From: Hyphomonadaceae bacterium TMED5
Lineage (GTDB): Bacteria > Pseudomonadota > Alphaproteobacteria > Caulobacterales > Hyphomonadaceae
Assembly: GCA_002173095.1 (NCBI GenBank)
Contig: NHBK01000011.1
Coordinates: 25,577 to 89,576 of the forward strand
DNA: 64,000 nucleotides
Direction: 5' to 3'
Position numbers and translations under genes: made by a program. The notes under the pieces were generated by a model. That model did not search any database and had not been told where the DNA came from. It saw only the letters and a program-made list of their open reading frames with translations. Positions 9,572-18,498 of the stretch are shown piece by piece; position 1 is the stretch's first letter; each line of letters opens with the position of its first letter.

Positions 9572-10762
9572 CCACTAGTGTGCAGTGTATGTTTCCGATA
9601 CCGTCTGTTTCTGGAAACTCTTGCAGGTGTTCAGGATTTGAGTGCGTTTAGCCTTGAAAATAGAGACGGTGAAACCGTCCTGTGCATAGAAGGGGACTGG
9701 ACTGTCGCAACGATTGCGCCGCTTGAGCGCGATCTATTACGGTCTGTCGCCAGACAATCTGCGAATTCCGTTGATGTCAGCGCATTGCAGGCATTTGACA
9801 CTGCCGGTGCGCTGTTAGTCCATAAAGCCCTCACGACGACCTCAGAGACCGATGCAGCACCTTATGGCATTCAGGGTGAACATGCCGGTGCAGAGGCGCT
9901 GCTCGAGATTGTGGCGCGCCGAGAGTTGTCTCCAGAGACCCAGCCGCATCGCCCAAAGAATTTTATCGACGTACTTGCGCGGATTGGCGAAGGCGCGGTC
10001 GAATTTTGCAGTGAGACGATCGAAACGCTCAGCTTTATCGGTGAGGCGCTTCTCACAACGCTGAAACTGGTGGTGCAGCCCCATAAAATCCGCTGGACCA
10101 GCGTGGTCGCGATTATGGAGGAGGCGGGGCTGGAGGCGCTGCCTATCGTGTCTTTCCTGTCTTTTTTCGTGGGTATGGTGATCGCCTTTATTGGCGCGAC
10201 CATGCTGCAGCAAACGCTCGGGGCAACGGTGTTCACTGTTGAGCTTGTCGGCTGGGCGATGATGCGTGAGTTCGGTGTGGTGCTGACCGGTATTCTGCTG
10301 GCAGGGCGCACCAATTCATCGTTTACAGCACAGATCGGCTCCATGAAAATGCGTCAGGAAGTCGATGCCATGCAGACGCTGGGGATTGACCCGATTGAGG
10401 CTCTGGTGACGCCGCGTATCCTTGCCATGATGGTGATGACGCCGCTTCTGACCTTTGCGGCGACGCTGTCCGGCATGCTGGGCGGACTGATGATCTCATG
10501 GGTCGCGCTCGATATTTCGCCCATTCTCTTCATTACCCGTATTCAGGACATTGTGGTGATCCAGAATTTCTGGGTCGGCCTCTCCAAAGCGCCAATCTTT
10601 GCGATGATTGTTGCCCTGATTGCCTGTCGTCAGGGGCTTCAGGTACGCGGCGATGTGCAATCGCTTGGCCGGGCGACAACGGCCTCTGTGGTCCATGCCA
10701 TCTTCCTGATCATTGTCGCAGATGCGCTCTTCGCCATGATGTATATGGAGCTGGGCATATGA
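9557..10762 (+). CDS. mlaE: Mla-type ABC transporter permease with N-terminal STAS domain
   Basis: Inner-membrane permease of the phospholipid transport system that maintains outer-membrane asymmetry. The N-terminal third (about residues 30-115) resembles a STAS/MlaB-like domain (CIEGDWTVATIAPLERDL, DTAGALLV). The rest is an MlaE permease with about five to six helices and the conserved REFGVVLTGILLAGRTNSSFTAQIG. The open frame begins with GTG at 9557, but that codon lies inside an inverted repeat, so the real start is probably further down (a TTG near 9644 in DLSAFSLEN is a candidate). The stop overlaps mlaF as ATGA. Fusing MlaB to MlaE is common in alphaproteobacteria. Confidence 0.9.
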   Translation: MKLIHPLVCSVCFRYRLFLETLAGVQDLSAFSLENRDGETVLCIEGDWTVATIAPLERDLLRSVARQSANSVDVSALQAFDTAGALLVHKALTTTSETDAAPYGIQGEHAGAEALLEIVARRELSPETQPHRPKNFIDVLARIGEGAVEFCSETIETLSFIGEALLTTLKLVVQPHKIRWTSVVAIMEEAGLEALPIVSFLSFFVGMVIAFIGATMLQQTLGATVFTVELVGWAMMREFGVVLTGILLAGRTNSSFTAQIGSMKMRQEVDAMQTLGIDPIEALVTPRILAMMVMTPLLTFAATLSGMLGGLMISWVALDISPILFITRIQDIVVIQNFWVGLSKAPIFAMIVALIACRQGLQVRGDVQSLGRATTASVVHAIFLIIVADALFAMMYMELGI

Positions 10763-11517
10763 GCGAAACCATCGTTGAAGTGCGCGGGCTCAAAACCCAG
10801 TTCGGCAACCATGTGGTCCATGAGAACCTCGATTTCAACCTCATCAAAGGCGAAACGGTTGGGGTGATTGGTCCGTCGGGGTGCGGTAAATCCGTACTCC
10901 TGTCGGAGATTGTCGGTTTGCTCACGCCCGCCAAGGGCAAAATCAAAGTCTTCGGCGAGACCTTGTCTGAGCTGTCGTCTGGCGAACGTCAGGCGATTGA
11001 GCGGCGCTGGTCTGTCATGTTTCAGGATGGCGCGCTCTTCTCTAACCTCACGGTTCGGGAAAATGTGCTCGTGCCACTGAAAGAACACACGAATCTGTCA
11101 GCTGGGTTTATGCACGAACTGGCGGACCTGAAAATCAGTCTGGCGGGGCTTCCGCTGTCTGCAGCAGACAAGCGGCCATCGGAGCTATCGGGCGGTATGC
11201 GCAAGCGCGCGGCCATGGCGCGCTCTCTGGCGCTCGACCCGGAGCTGCTCTTTCTGGATGAGCCAACTGCAGGCCTGGACCCGATTACAGCAGGTCGGTT
11301 CGATGCGCTGGTGAGGGATCTTAGTCGCCTGCTTGGGCTGACCGTTTTTCTGGTGACTCACGACCTTGATACGCTCAAGGCGACATGTGACCGAATTGCA
11401 GTTTTGGGCGATAAACGCGTAAAGTATATCGGCCCGTTGGAAGAGATCGCGCGGATTGATGATCCGTGGATTGAGGAATATTTCGGAGGCCCGCGCGGCC
11501 GGTCAGTGGTGGATTAG
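10759..11517 (+). CDS. mlaF: Mla-type ABC transporter ATP-binding protein
   Basis: ATPase subunit that powers the MlaFEBD lipid transporter. 252 residues from the ATG at 10759, which overlaps the mlaE stop; the frame is open further upstream, but that part antiparallels nothing recognisable and lies within mlaE. Walker A is GPSGCGKS, the signature is LSGGMRKR and Walker B is LLFLDEPTAGLD, followed by the switch His in VTHDLDTL. It is followed by the MCE gene after three bases. Confidence 0.95.
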   Translation: MSETIVEVRGLKTQFGNHVVHENLDFNLIKGETVGVIGPSGCGKSVLLSEIVGLLTPAKGKIKVFGETLSELSSGERQAIERRWSVMFQDGALFSNLTVRENVLVPLKEHTNLSAGFMHELADLKISLAGLPLSAADKRPSELSGGMRKRAAMARSLALDPELLFLDEPTAGLDPITAGRFDALVRDLSRLLGLTVFLVTHDLDTLKATCDRIAVLGDKRVKYIGPLEEIARIDDPWIEEYFGGPRGRSVVD

Positions 11518-11520
11518 AAG

Positions 11521-12477
11521 ATGGAAACACGTGCCAGTTATGCCCTGATCGGAGCAGCAGTTCTTGCTGCGCTCGTTGCGCTGTTCGCCTTCGTCGTCTG
11601 GCTGGGCAAAGTCGAGTTCAACCGGGAATTCTCAGTCTATAACGTCGTGTTTGAGGGGGCTGTGAACGGCCTCTCAGAAGGCGGGCAGGTGCGCTATCTC
11701 GGCATCAGCGTCGGCGAAGTGACGGAGCTCACGCTGGATCCGGAAAGCAATGACAATGTCATCGCGCGCATTCGAATTGATGCGAACACCCCGGTGCGAA
11801 CCGACTCCAAAGCCTATCTCGACTTTGCTGGCCTGACGGGCGTGACCTTTATTCAGATCCGTCCGGGCACGCCAACCGCGTCACTCATGCCGGGTAATGC
11901 ATCCAATCCACCCGTATTAGAAACAGAGCAGACCCAGCTTCAGGAAATCTTTCAGGGCGGTCAGGACCTTCTGGCCAATGCACAGGTCACGCTGGCGCGC
12001 CTGAATGCGGTTCTGGACCCGGAAAATGTTCAAAGCTTCCGTCAGACCCTCAACAATGTGGAGCGTCTCACAGGTGCGCTCGCCGATGACGAACAATTAC
12101 TGACGGATGTAAAAGGCGCGCTGGAATCACTGGCCGAAGCGGGTGTAGCTGTCGCCGAAGCGGCTGAGATTTTTGGTTCGCTCGGCGGAGATGTTCAGAC
12201 TGCGATTTCAGACATCTCAACCGGCGCGAATGATCTGATCTCTGATGCCCGCCAATTGCTGGGAACGGCGGAAACGGCGGTCTCAGAGACGCAGGCGAGC
12301 CTCGACAGTACTCGTGTGGCGCTCGAAGAGCCAACCGCGCAGACCATTCTTGAAATCCAGCGCCTGACCACGGATCTGCGCGGCCTTGTACGCCGACTGG
12401 ACCGCGTGGCGCGGGAAGTCGAACAAAACCCTCAGGCCTTTATTCAGGGCCAGCCTCGTCCATATCTGGAGGACTGA
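11521..12477 (+). CDS. mlaD: MCE-domain substrate-binding protein MlaD
   Basis: Periplasmic lipid-binding subunit anchored to the inner membrane by one N-terminal helix (about residues 8-28). The MCE domain follows (about 38-120: FEGAVNGLSEGGQVRYLGISVGEV and YLDFAGLTGVTFIQI). The long C-terminal part is helical and Glu/Gln/Ala-rich, as in MCE proteins that form a hexameric tunnel. It overlaps the downstream lipoprotein gene by one base. Confidence 0.93.
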   Translation: METRASYALIGAAVLAALVALFAFVVWLGKVEFNREFSVYNVVFEGAVNGLSEGGQVRYLGISVGEVTELTLDPESNDNVIARIRIDANTPVRTDSKAYLDFAGLTGVTFIQIRPGTPTASLMPGNASNPPVLETEQTQLQEIFQGGQDLLANAQVTLARLNAVLDPENVQSFRQTLNNVERLTGALADDEQLLTDVKGALESLAEAGVAVAEAAEIFGSLGGDVQTAISDISTGANDLISDARQLLGTAETAVSETQASLDSTRVALEEPTAQTILEIQRLTTDLRGLVRRLDRVAREVEQNPQAFIQGQPRPYLED

Positions 12478-13076
12478 TGATGAAACGCACTGCTGCCTTT
12501 TCGCTGCTGGCATTGTCTCTGGCCGGATGTGTGTCTGTCCTGCCTGAACCTGTTGTGCCGGATGCGCTCTATCGCTTTTCCAGCACGGCGCGGCCAGTGG
12601 AGGGCGCGCCTGTCTTGCTGACAGCGGATGTTGCTGTGTTCGAACCGGAAGGCTCTAACCTGCTTCTGGGGCGGGACATTGTCTTTGAGGGACCAGGCGG
12701 AGAGCTGAATGTGCTCGCCAGGTCTGAATGGAGCGAACCTGCGTCGCGTCTGCTTCAGGCTGCATTGCTGGACCGTTTATCTGTGCTGGATCCTGAGAGT
12801 ACAGGCGTTGCCGTCGATGAGCGGTTTTCCGTTACTTCAGCCTATGAGCTGCGCTGGACGATCCGCGATCTGGTCATCGGCCCGGAGAGCGCTGTGATTA
12901 CGGCTCGCGTGACTTTACTGGAAGGCAGCTCAGGCCATGTATCTGGCCAGACCTTGATTGTGATGCGTGAGCCTTACACCGGGCGCCCGGATGTAGAAGG
13001 CACTCAGGCACTGATCAGCGCTGCGCGCACTGCCGTTGATTCAATTGCGGTCCAGTTACCCGATCTGATGAACTGA
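12477..13076 (+). CDS. ABC-type transport auxiliary lipoprotein (PqiC/ABC_trans_aux family)
   Basis: 199-residue lipoprotein with a signal ending in LSLAGC (Cys about residue 18), followed by a domain like the ABC-transport auxiliary component found with MCE systems (LYRFSS near the start; LLQAALLDRLSVL and YELRWTIRDLVI in the middle). It is presumed to sit on the outer membrane and receive or hand over lipids from the MlaD bridge. Start: two ATG codons in tandem (12477 and 12480), the first overlapping the mlaD stop. Last gene of the operon. Confidence 0.85.
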   Translation: MMKRTAAFSLLALSLAGCVSVLPEPVVPDALYRFSSTARPVEGAPVLLTADVAVFEPEGSNLLLGRDIVFEGPGGELNVLARSEWSEPASRLLQAALLDRLSVLDPESTGVAVDERFSVTSAYELRWTIRDLVIGPESAVITARVTLLEGSSGHVSGQTLIVMREPYTGRPDVEGTQALISAARTAVDSIAVQLPDLMN

Positions 13077-13097
13077 TCAGCCCACCCCGAAAGGCGC

Positions 13098-15092
13098 TTA
13101 GCGCTCGTGCAGGGCGGAGTACGCCGTATCAAGAAGCAGGAATGCAGCAAGCCTGGAGGAGGCTGCAGTGCGGCTACGATCGGCTTCAGTCAGAAGCCGT
13201 GTGGCATCGCTGGACTCATTGGTGAGAAAACGCTCAACAGAGCTATTGAACTGAGGCTCATCTTCCAGACGATACCGTAATCCCTGTACCGTGGAGCCTG
13301 CATATTCGCGTACGGCACGGCGGCGTTGGCGTTCGCCCTTGCGGGATGCCCCGGCAATTTTACGCGTTTCGCGCATAGAGAAGGCTTCATCCAGCTCAAT
13401 ATTGCCGGTTTCCTCGATCTCTTTGAGAATATTGCGCGCAGCCTGATCGCGCTCTGCGGGTTCCTCAGGGTTCAGACCGGCCAGAAGGTCTTTCCAGGAA
13501 ATGCCCATTTCCTTTTGAGACGCATTGTCGAAGGCAATGTCGAACAGAGAGTTTTCGGCTGCATCCGGCGCTTCACGTTCCTGCACGTCTACGCTTGTTT
13601 CCGTCGCGGCCTCAGAGGCGGCGCCATTCAGATTATAGCGCTGGGCAGGCGGTTCGACGGGATCAAACAAGGGATCAACAACGTCATCAGCCTGAGGCGT
13701 TCGTGCGACAGGGCGTTGCGGTGCAGGTGCAGGAGGTGGGCTGAACGGTTCAGGAGCGGTTGGCGCAGCTGGTTGGTCCTGACGCGGACGCAGCTGAACA
13801 CTCGGGGGTTCTGGTTGCGGAGCTGGTGCAGGGCGTGGAGTTGGTTGCGGGCGCGGTGGAGCGGAATAGTCCTCGTCGCCCCAGCCATTATTGAGAAGTG
13901 CAGAGGCGCGTTCAATACGCTGGCGTGCACGTTCAAGGCCGGCTTCGGCTGTTGAGGTCGCACGGGTCGCGGCTTCATAAAGAAGCTGGTTCAGTTCGGT
14001 GATGCGCTGCTCAGTCTCGTTCGCCTGTTCGCGGGCGGCCAGAGCGGCAGCACGTGTCGCGACTTCAGCCTGTTCGCCAGCGGCTTTAAGCTCGGCAATG
14101 GATTTCTGGGCCTCTTCAACCGCATCACGCGACTGACGGCGAATGAATTCTGACGCTTCTCGCGTGCCATCAAGCGCATTGGCGACGGCTGCGTTCAATG
14201 CATCGCCGGTTTCGGTCGCTGCTGTGGATGCAATCTCGCTGGCCTGAAGCGCAGAATGTACGGTCTGAGCTGACTGGCGCAGTTTCTGTTCCATATCCAC
14301 AATGGACTGGGAGATACGTGCAGAGCGCGCTTCGGCCTCTTCAGACATATCGTTGAGCTTGGCGAGTTTCTCGCCGAGCTTGCGTCCTGATTCATCCAGA
14401 GAGATCAGGCGCTCATCGACCGCCATATCAGCTTTAGCGACTTCCTGTTGAGCAAGGCGCGCCGCCTCGGCCATGACGCGGGCCTGACGAGGGATCGCTT
14501 CTGAAATCGCCGCAGTCTGAGCTTCAACCGCGCTGGACAGTTCAGCAAGCGCCATGCGTTCTTCGGCCAGCTTTTTCATCATGTCTGAAATGCTGGTGGT
14601 GTTCTGATCGACAAACCTCGCAATCTGTTCGCGCTCGCTGCCAAGTGTCTCGCGCATAGTCGCAAGTGAGGCGTGCGCGGTCTCGATCAGCTCGTCTACT
14701 TTTCCGGTTTCGTCACGGACTTTGCCTGCAATCGTATCAATGCGCTGGCTTGCTGTGTCTGCCGGCATGAGCAGCATTTGTGAGGCCCGCAGGATGAGCA
14801 TGTTCGCGCGCGCGGAGCGCATGGATTGTCGTCCAAGATAGCCCGCAAGAATGGCGGCCATGGCCGGACCAGACAGCACGAAAAACGCCGCTGCATACCA
14901 GGTCGGGTTCAGAGCCAGAACCTGATCAGCGCCGAGTGCCGCGATGGCGATAAGGGCAGCGCCGATAAAAATGAAAGCGGCTGCGCTGAAGCCAGCCGTA
15001 ACAAGCCAATCCCCAGAAGTTTTAATCTGGGAGAGCTCTGACTGGGTTTCCTTCAGAGCAGTGAGATATGATTCATCGCGCAATTCAGACAT
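13098..15092 (-). CDS. Large membrane-anchored coiled-coil protein, TipN-like in layout
   Basis: About 664 residues from the ATG at 15092 (MSELRDESYL); the frame is open to 15113, but that extension looks unlikely. Two hydrophobic helices sit near the N-terminus (about residues 33-55 and 68-90 counting from MSEL). A long Glu/Ala/Arg coiled coil follows to about residue 410, then a Pro/Gln-rich linker (about 425-490) and a basic helical C-terminal domain containing RKGERQRRRAVREYAG. Two N-terminal helices plus a long coiled coil is the arrangement of the Caulobacter new-pole protein TipN, but the C-terminal domain was not matched, so the similarity is architectural only. Convergent with the mla operon, 21 bases between stops. 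Confidence 0.75.
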   Translation of the reverse strand: MSELRDESYLTALKETQSELSQIKTSGDWLVTAGFSAAAFIFIGAALIAIAALGADQVLALNPTWYAAAFFVLSGPAMAAILAGYLGRQSMRSARANMLILRASQMLLMPADTASQRIDTIAGKVRDETGKVDELIETAHASLATMRETLGSEREQIARFVDQNTTSISDMMKKLAEERMALAELSSAVEAQTAAISEAIPRQARVMAEAARLAQQEVAKADMAVDERLISLDESGRKLGEKLAKLNDMSEEAEARSARISQSIVDMEQKLRQSAQTVHSALQASEIASTAATETGDALNAAVANALDGTREASEFIRRQSRDAVEEAQKSIAELKAAGEQAEVATRAAALAAREQANETEQRITELNQLLYEAATRATSTAEAGLERARQRIERASALLNNGWGDEDYSAPPRPQPTPRPAPAPQPEPPSVQLRPRQDQPAAPTAPEPFSPPPAPAPQRPVARTPQADDVVDPLFDPVEPPAQRYNLNGAASEAATETSVDVQEREAPDAAENSLFDIAFDNASQKEMGISWKDLLAGLNPEEPAERDQAARNILKEIEETGNIELDEAFSMRETRKIAGASRKGERQRRRAVREYAGSTVQGLRYRLEDEPQFNSSVERFLTNESSDATRLLTEADRSRTAASSRLAAFLLLDTAYSALHER

Positions 15093-15217
15093 GGGATGTC
15101 GATCATGCAACAATTCGTAGAATCATGCGACCCGCTGAAATCGTAAATTTACAGTTAAATGTGAAGAAGTTCCGCTTATCTTGCAAAAGCGGTCAAATAC
15201 AGATCAGCCGAAGCGGT

Positions 15218-15415
15218 TTACGCTTCGGTGCCGATGAAGAAAATGTCGCCAGACTGACCAGAGAGCAGCACCGTTGCGGTCTGCTGTTCCTGATTGAATT
15301 TCATGGCGTGCTGATTTTCAGCTGGTTCCGTGCGTGGCGCTTCATAGTCCACACCGATCCAGCTCAGAACTGTGGCGAGAATAGCATCCCGCAGAATAAC
15401 TAAGACTTCGACCAT
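15218..15415 (-). CDS. Small hypothetical protein (65 residues)
   Basis: Read from the ATG at 15415, which has a strong CGGAGG ribosome site seven bases upstream; the open frame extends further up but without such a site. The N-terminus is hydrophobic (VEVLVILRDAILATVLSWIG) and may be a membrane or amphipathic helix, followed by a polar Gln/Thr-rich tail. No family recognised. It lies between the coiled-coil gene and the divergent Hpt gene, in the same direction as the former. Confidence 0.55.
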   Translation of the reverse strand: MVEVLVILRDAILATVLSWIGVDYEAPRTEPAENQHAMKFNQEQQTATVLLSGQSGDIFFIGTEA

Positions 15416-15557
15416 TACAGCCTCCGAACCCCTAAACACCGTAAGATTATCGCCGAAATTAACATGTACAACAAGATCGGCTCGCCCATTATTTAATGAA
15501 ACCTCGTTAATGTCTTCCTGCTATTGGGGATAGTAAGACAAAAACAGGGGGCTTGCC

Positions 15558-15938
15558 GTGTCCGAAGAGATTAAGTGGATTGATCGCACACAGCTTTCAG
15601 CCAATACAGCCGGTGATGCTGAGCTTGCGCGCGAAGTGCTGGAAATCTTTAAAGGTCAGGTCGAAACCTGGGGGCAAATGCTCAATGCTGCTGATGATCC
15701 GGCGCGCTGGGCAGATGCGGCTCACACCATTAAGGGCGCGGCGCTCGGCATTGGGGCATTGCCTCTGGCTGATGTTTGCAAGGCAGCTGAAACTGTCGGA
15801 CGGTCAGAAGACATTGTCACGCGCACGCAGGCCGCAGTTCTTCTGAACGATATTCGCGACGCATTGCTTCCGACGCTGGAAGCGGTCGCGAAAATTGATC
15901 ACGAATTGCTGGTGTCAGGCTCTTTCCGCGCGTCATAG
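15558..15938 (+). CDS. Histidine phosphotransfer (Hpt) domain protein
   Basis: 126-residue stand-alone phosphotransfer protein. The Hpt signature HTIKGAALGIGA is present: His about residue 56 would be phosphorylated, with the conserved Lys at +3 and Gly at +4. Such proteins relay phosphate between a hybrid histidine kinase and a response regulator; no kinase is in the window, so its partners are unknown. Translation starts at GTG (15558) behind a GGGGG stretch. Its last 40 bases overlap the end of the convergent chorismate mutase gene. Confidence 0.88.
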   Translation: MSEEIKWIDRTQLSANTAGDAELAREVLEIFKGQVETWGQMLNAADDPARWADAAHTIKGAALGIGALPLADVCKAAETVGRSEDIVTRTQAAVLLNDIRDALLPTLEAVAKIDHELLVSGSFRAS

Positions 15939-16243
15939 GACGCATATTCATACTCAATGCACTGGTCGATCAAAAGGCGCCAGACTGGCTCTGCGATTGA
16001 AGGCGAGAGGCCTTCTTTCTCGCACTCTGCGAGGACTTTCTCGACTACATCTTCAATACGGGCTTTGTCATAGACAGCTGCGCGCTCTGGCTTGATACGG
16101 GCAGCCGCATCCATGAAGGATACGCGTTCTGCCAGTATATGGACGAGTACGCGGTCGATCCGATCAATTTCATAGCGCACATCAGCCATGGTCTCCGCCG
16201 TTTCGGAAGTGTGCTTTCTCGGATCTGAGGCGTAGGACGTCAT
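15899..16243 (-). CDS. Chorismate mutase, AroQ class
   Basis: Converts chorismate to prephenate for Phe/Tyr synthesis. The product is all-helical with the AroQ pattern: RYEIDRIDRVLVHILAERVSFM in helix 1, Arg-Ile-Lys with the core Lys, then ARIEDVVEKVLAECEKEGL and EPVWRLLIDQCIEYEYA. The start was set at the ATG at 16243 (MTSYAS), which has GGAG nine bases before it; in-frame ATGs at 16258 and 16285 are alternatives. About 114 residues, typical for a monofunctional enzyme; the closely related isochorismate pyruvate-lyase (PchB) cannot be excluded. Confidence 0.87.
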   Translation of the reverse strand: MTSYASDPRKHTSETAETMADVRYEIDRIDRVLVHILAERVSFMDAAARIKPERAAVYDKARIEDVVEKVLAECEKEGLSPSIAEPVWRLLIDQCIEYEYASYDARKEPDTSNS

Positions 16244-16329
16244 AAGATGCGGCTCCATCGGGAATTCTCTTGGTCTGGCGCTCATTTGGTATGTTTTGCT
16301 GGATGCGTCCAGCGTGCCAGAGAGAAATC

Positions 16330-16359
16330 TGCGTGAGGCGGGCTAATTTGCCTCACGCA
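16330..16359 (-). terminator. Intrinsic terminator after the GGDEF-EAL gene
   Basis: Perfect 10-bp inverted repeat TGCGTGAGGC (16330-16339) / GCCTCACGCA (16350-16359) with a 10-base loop, six bases beyond the stop of the minus-strand gene. The tail read on the minus strand is only moderately T-rich. Confidence 0.65.
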
Positions 16360-16365
16360 TTTCCT

Positions 16366-18462
16366 TTATGCCGCATCAGATGACGAGTTCTGGTCTTCCC
16401 CGTCTTTATGATCTTCTGGTTTGATGCTCTGAATGCGCAGGCTGCCAGCCCCGGCCTTTTCGAGAACATCTTTGAGTGTTTCCGGGCGTCCCAGATAGAA
16501 ACCCTGAATTTCGTCACAGCCTTCGGCCTTCAGGATAGAAAGCTGATTTTCGTTTTCTACGCCTTCAGCAAGGATCGGAATCTGCAGGCTTTTACCCAGT
16601 GAGAGAACGGACCTGACAAGCGCTGTGGATTCTGCGCTGCTTTCAATTTCAGACATGAAGAAGCGGTCGAGCTTGATCTTATCGAATGGGAAAGAGCGCA
16701 GGATTTCCAGCGATGAATACCCTGTACCGAAGTCATCCAGCGCGACGCGGACGCCCAGCGCTTTGATCTGACGCAGCACGTGCAGTGAGCGGTCTCTGTC
16801 TTCAAGAATGGCGGTCTCTGTCAGCTCGACTTCGAGGCGCTTAGGTGGAAGCCCGGTTTCCAGAAGAATACGATGAATAATGGAAGGCAGCTCAACCTGT
16901 GTCAGCTGGAGCGCAGACATGTTGACGGCGATTTTATCGCCATTTTCCCAGGTGACAGCTTCTTCGCATGCGCGGCGCAACACCCATTCGCCAAGGCGGA
17001 TAATCAGGCCGCTTTCTTCTGCGATTGGAATAAACACGCCCGGAGAAATCGGACCGAGTTTTGGATGGGTCCAGCGCAGTAGTGCTTCCATACCACTGAT
17101 TTTGCCGGAGTCGACGGAGGCCTGGAGCTGGTAATGAAGCTCCAGTTCGTCATTGTCGAGCGCGCGTGCAAGCGCCGCTGCGAGTTCGCGCTTCTGACGG
17201 ACTTCCTCATCCATGGATGCTTCATAGAAGCAGACCTTGCTCGCAGGATTGATCTTGGCGCGATACATGGCGAGGTCGGCATTATTGCGCAGCGTGTCGC
17301 TGTTTTCGCCGTCATCAGGATAGATCGCGACGCCAATACTGCCACCAAGTTTCAGGTTCGAGCCTTCATGTTCGACCGGTGTTTGAAGCGCCCATTCCAG
17401 CTTTTTCAGATAGGCATTCAGAACCGTGCGGGATTCGAAGACTTTTGTCGCCGCAAACTCATCGCCGCCGAGACGCGCAACGGTTTCTGTGACCTTCAGA
17501 TTGCGCGACATGGCTTTCGCGATTGTGATGAGCGCCAGGTCGCCTGCGCGGTGGCCATAAGAGTCGTTAATGTCTTTGAAGCGGTCAAGGTCGACGCCAA
17601 TCACTGCAAGCTGTTTGCCGCGAGCTTTCACCTCTTCAATACGTGCGTCCAGATCTTCCATATAGGCATTGCGGTTTGGCAGGCCGGTCAGCGTGTCCGT
17701 CATCGCCATTTTCAGGAGCTGGTTATAGCCTTCCTGACGCTGATCAGCATCGAGGAAGAAACAGATCGCACCGATCGCGATCACCAGAGCACCCGCCAGA
17801 GCTGTGGCGATGGAGAGGGCGGTGAAGGTCGCCGTATCCATAGGTGTGCTGGATAATGAAAGCGGCGTGATGACCATGGCTTCCATACCCGTGAAGTGCA
17901 GGCTGACAACGGCGAGGGCAAACAGGCCAACGGAATATACCGCATATTTGGTGTCGTAGAATTTCTTGTAGAACAGGCCCGATGCGACGCTGAGGCCGCA
18001 GGCCAGAACGATAGATGCAATGACGTATTCGCTTTTCCACTCAACAATCCCGTCTACGCGATAGGCCATCATTCCGAGATAGTGCAGGCCGGCAATACAT
18101 CCGCCGATCAGCAAATTACCGAGAATATTGGACGCGATATTGCGGCCATAGATCACTGCTGCGATGCCAAAGAAGAAACCTGCAACCGGCAGAACCAGAG
18201 AAAGCAGGGTCAGAACTGGGTCCAGAACGACCGGTACCTGCGCATGGAAAGCCAGCATTGCGATGAAGTGTGTGCACCAGACCGTTGTGCAAAGTGCGAC
18301 GGACCCGATGCCCAGCCACCCAATCCGCGCTTTGCCCTCGGCGTGAATGGCGCGCTTGAGAAGTTGCTCGAACGTCGCGGCGCCTGCGATACATATGAAC
18401 GCGGCGAGCAGAACCAGCCGCAAATCGTGTTCAAGAGTGATGCAGGAAAGAACGTTAATCAT
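16366..18462 (-). CDS. MHYT-GGDEF-EAL cyclic-di-GMP enzyme
   Basis: 698-residue membrane protein. The N-terminal seven-helix MHYT sensor domain (about residues 10-235) has its three motifs as THFIAM, LHYLGM and LHFTGM; such domains are proposed to bind a metal and sense O2, CO or NO. The GGDEF domain (about 255-415) has an intact GGDEF motif (RLGGDEFAATKV). The EAL domain (about 430-675) retains EALLRW, VNMS, ELTE, DDFGTGYSS, KLDRFF, AEGVE and QGFYLG, so both synthesis and breakdown of cyclic-di-GMP are chemically possible. Which activity dominates cannot be told. Transcribed alone, with an inverted-repeat region upstream and a hairpin downstream. Confidence 0.95.
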   Translation of the reverse strand: MINVLSCITLEHDLRLVLLAAFICIAGAATFEQLLKRAIHAEGKARIGWLGIGSVALCTTVWCTHFIAMLAFHAQVPVVLDPVLTLLSLVLPVAGFFFGIAAVIYGRNIASNILGNLLIGGCIAGLHYLGMMAYRVDGIVEWKSEYVIASIVLACGLSVASGLFYKKFYDTKYAVYSVGLFALAVVSLHFTGMEAMVITPLSLSSTPMDTATFTALSIATALAGALVIAIGAICFFLDADQRQEGYNQLLKMAMTDTLTGLPNRNAYMEDLDARIEEVKARGKQLAVIGVDLDRFKDINDSYGHRAGDLALITIAKAMSRNLKVTETVARLGGDEFAATKVFESRTVLNAYLKKLEWALQTPVEHEGSNLKLGGSIGVAIYPDDGENSDTLRNNADLAMYRAKINPASKVCFYEASMDEEVRQKRELAAALARALDNDELELHYQLQASVDSGKISGMEALLRWTHPKLGPISPGVFIPIAEESGLIIRLGEWVLRRACEEAVTWENGDKIAVNMSALQLTQVELPSIIHRILLETGLPPKRLEVELTETAILEDRDRSLHVLRQIKALGVRVALDDFGTGYSSLEILRSFPFDKIKLDRFFMSEIESSAESTALVRSVLSLGKSLQIPILAEGVENENQLSILKAEGCDEIQGFYLGRPETLKDVLEKAGAGSLRIQSIKPEDHKDGEDQNSSSDAA

Positions 18463-18498
18463 AGTGTCAGTACTCAGTTGCCTGAATATCTGACTAAA

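Noticed and set aside
10498..10758. N-terminal extension of MlaF within mlaE
   Set aside because: Out-of-frame reading of mlaE; the ATG at 10759 gives the normal MlaF length and overlaps the mlaE stop as ATGA.
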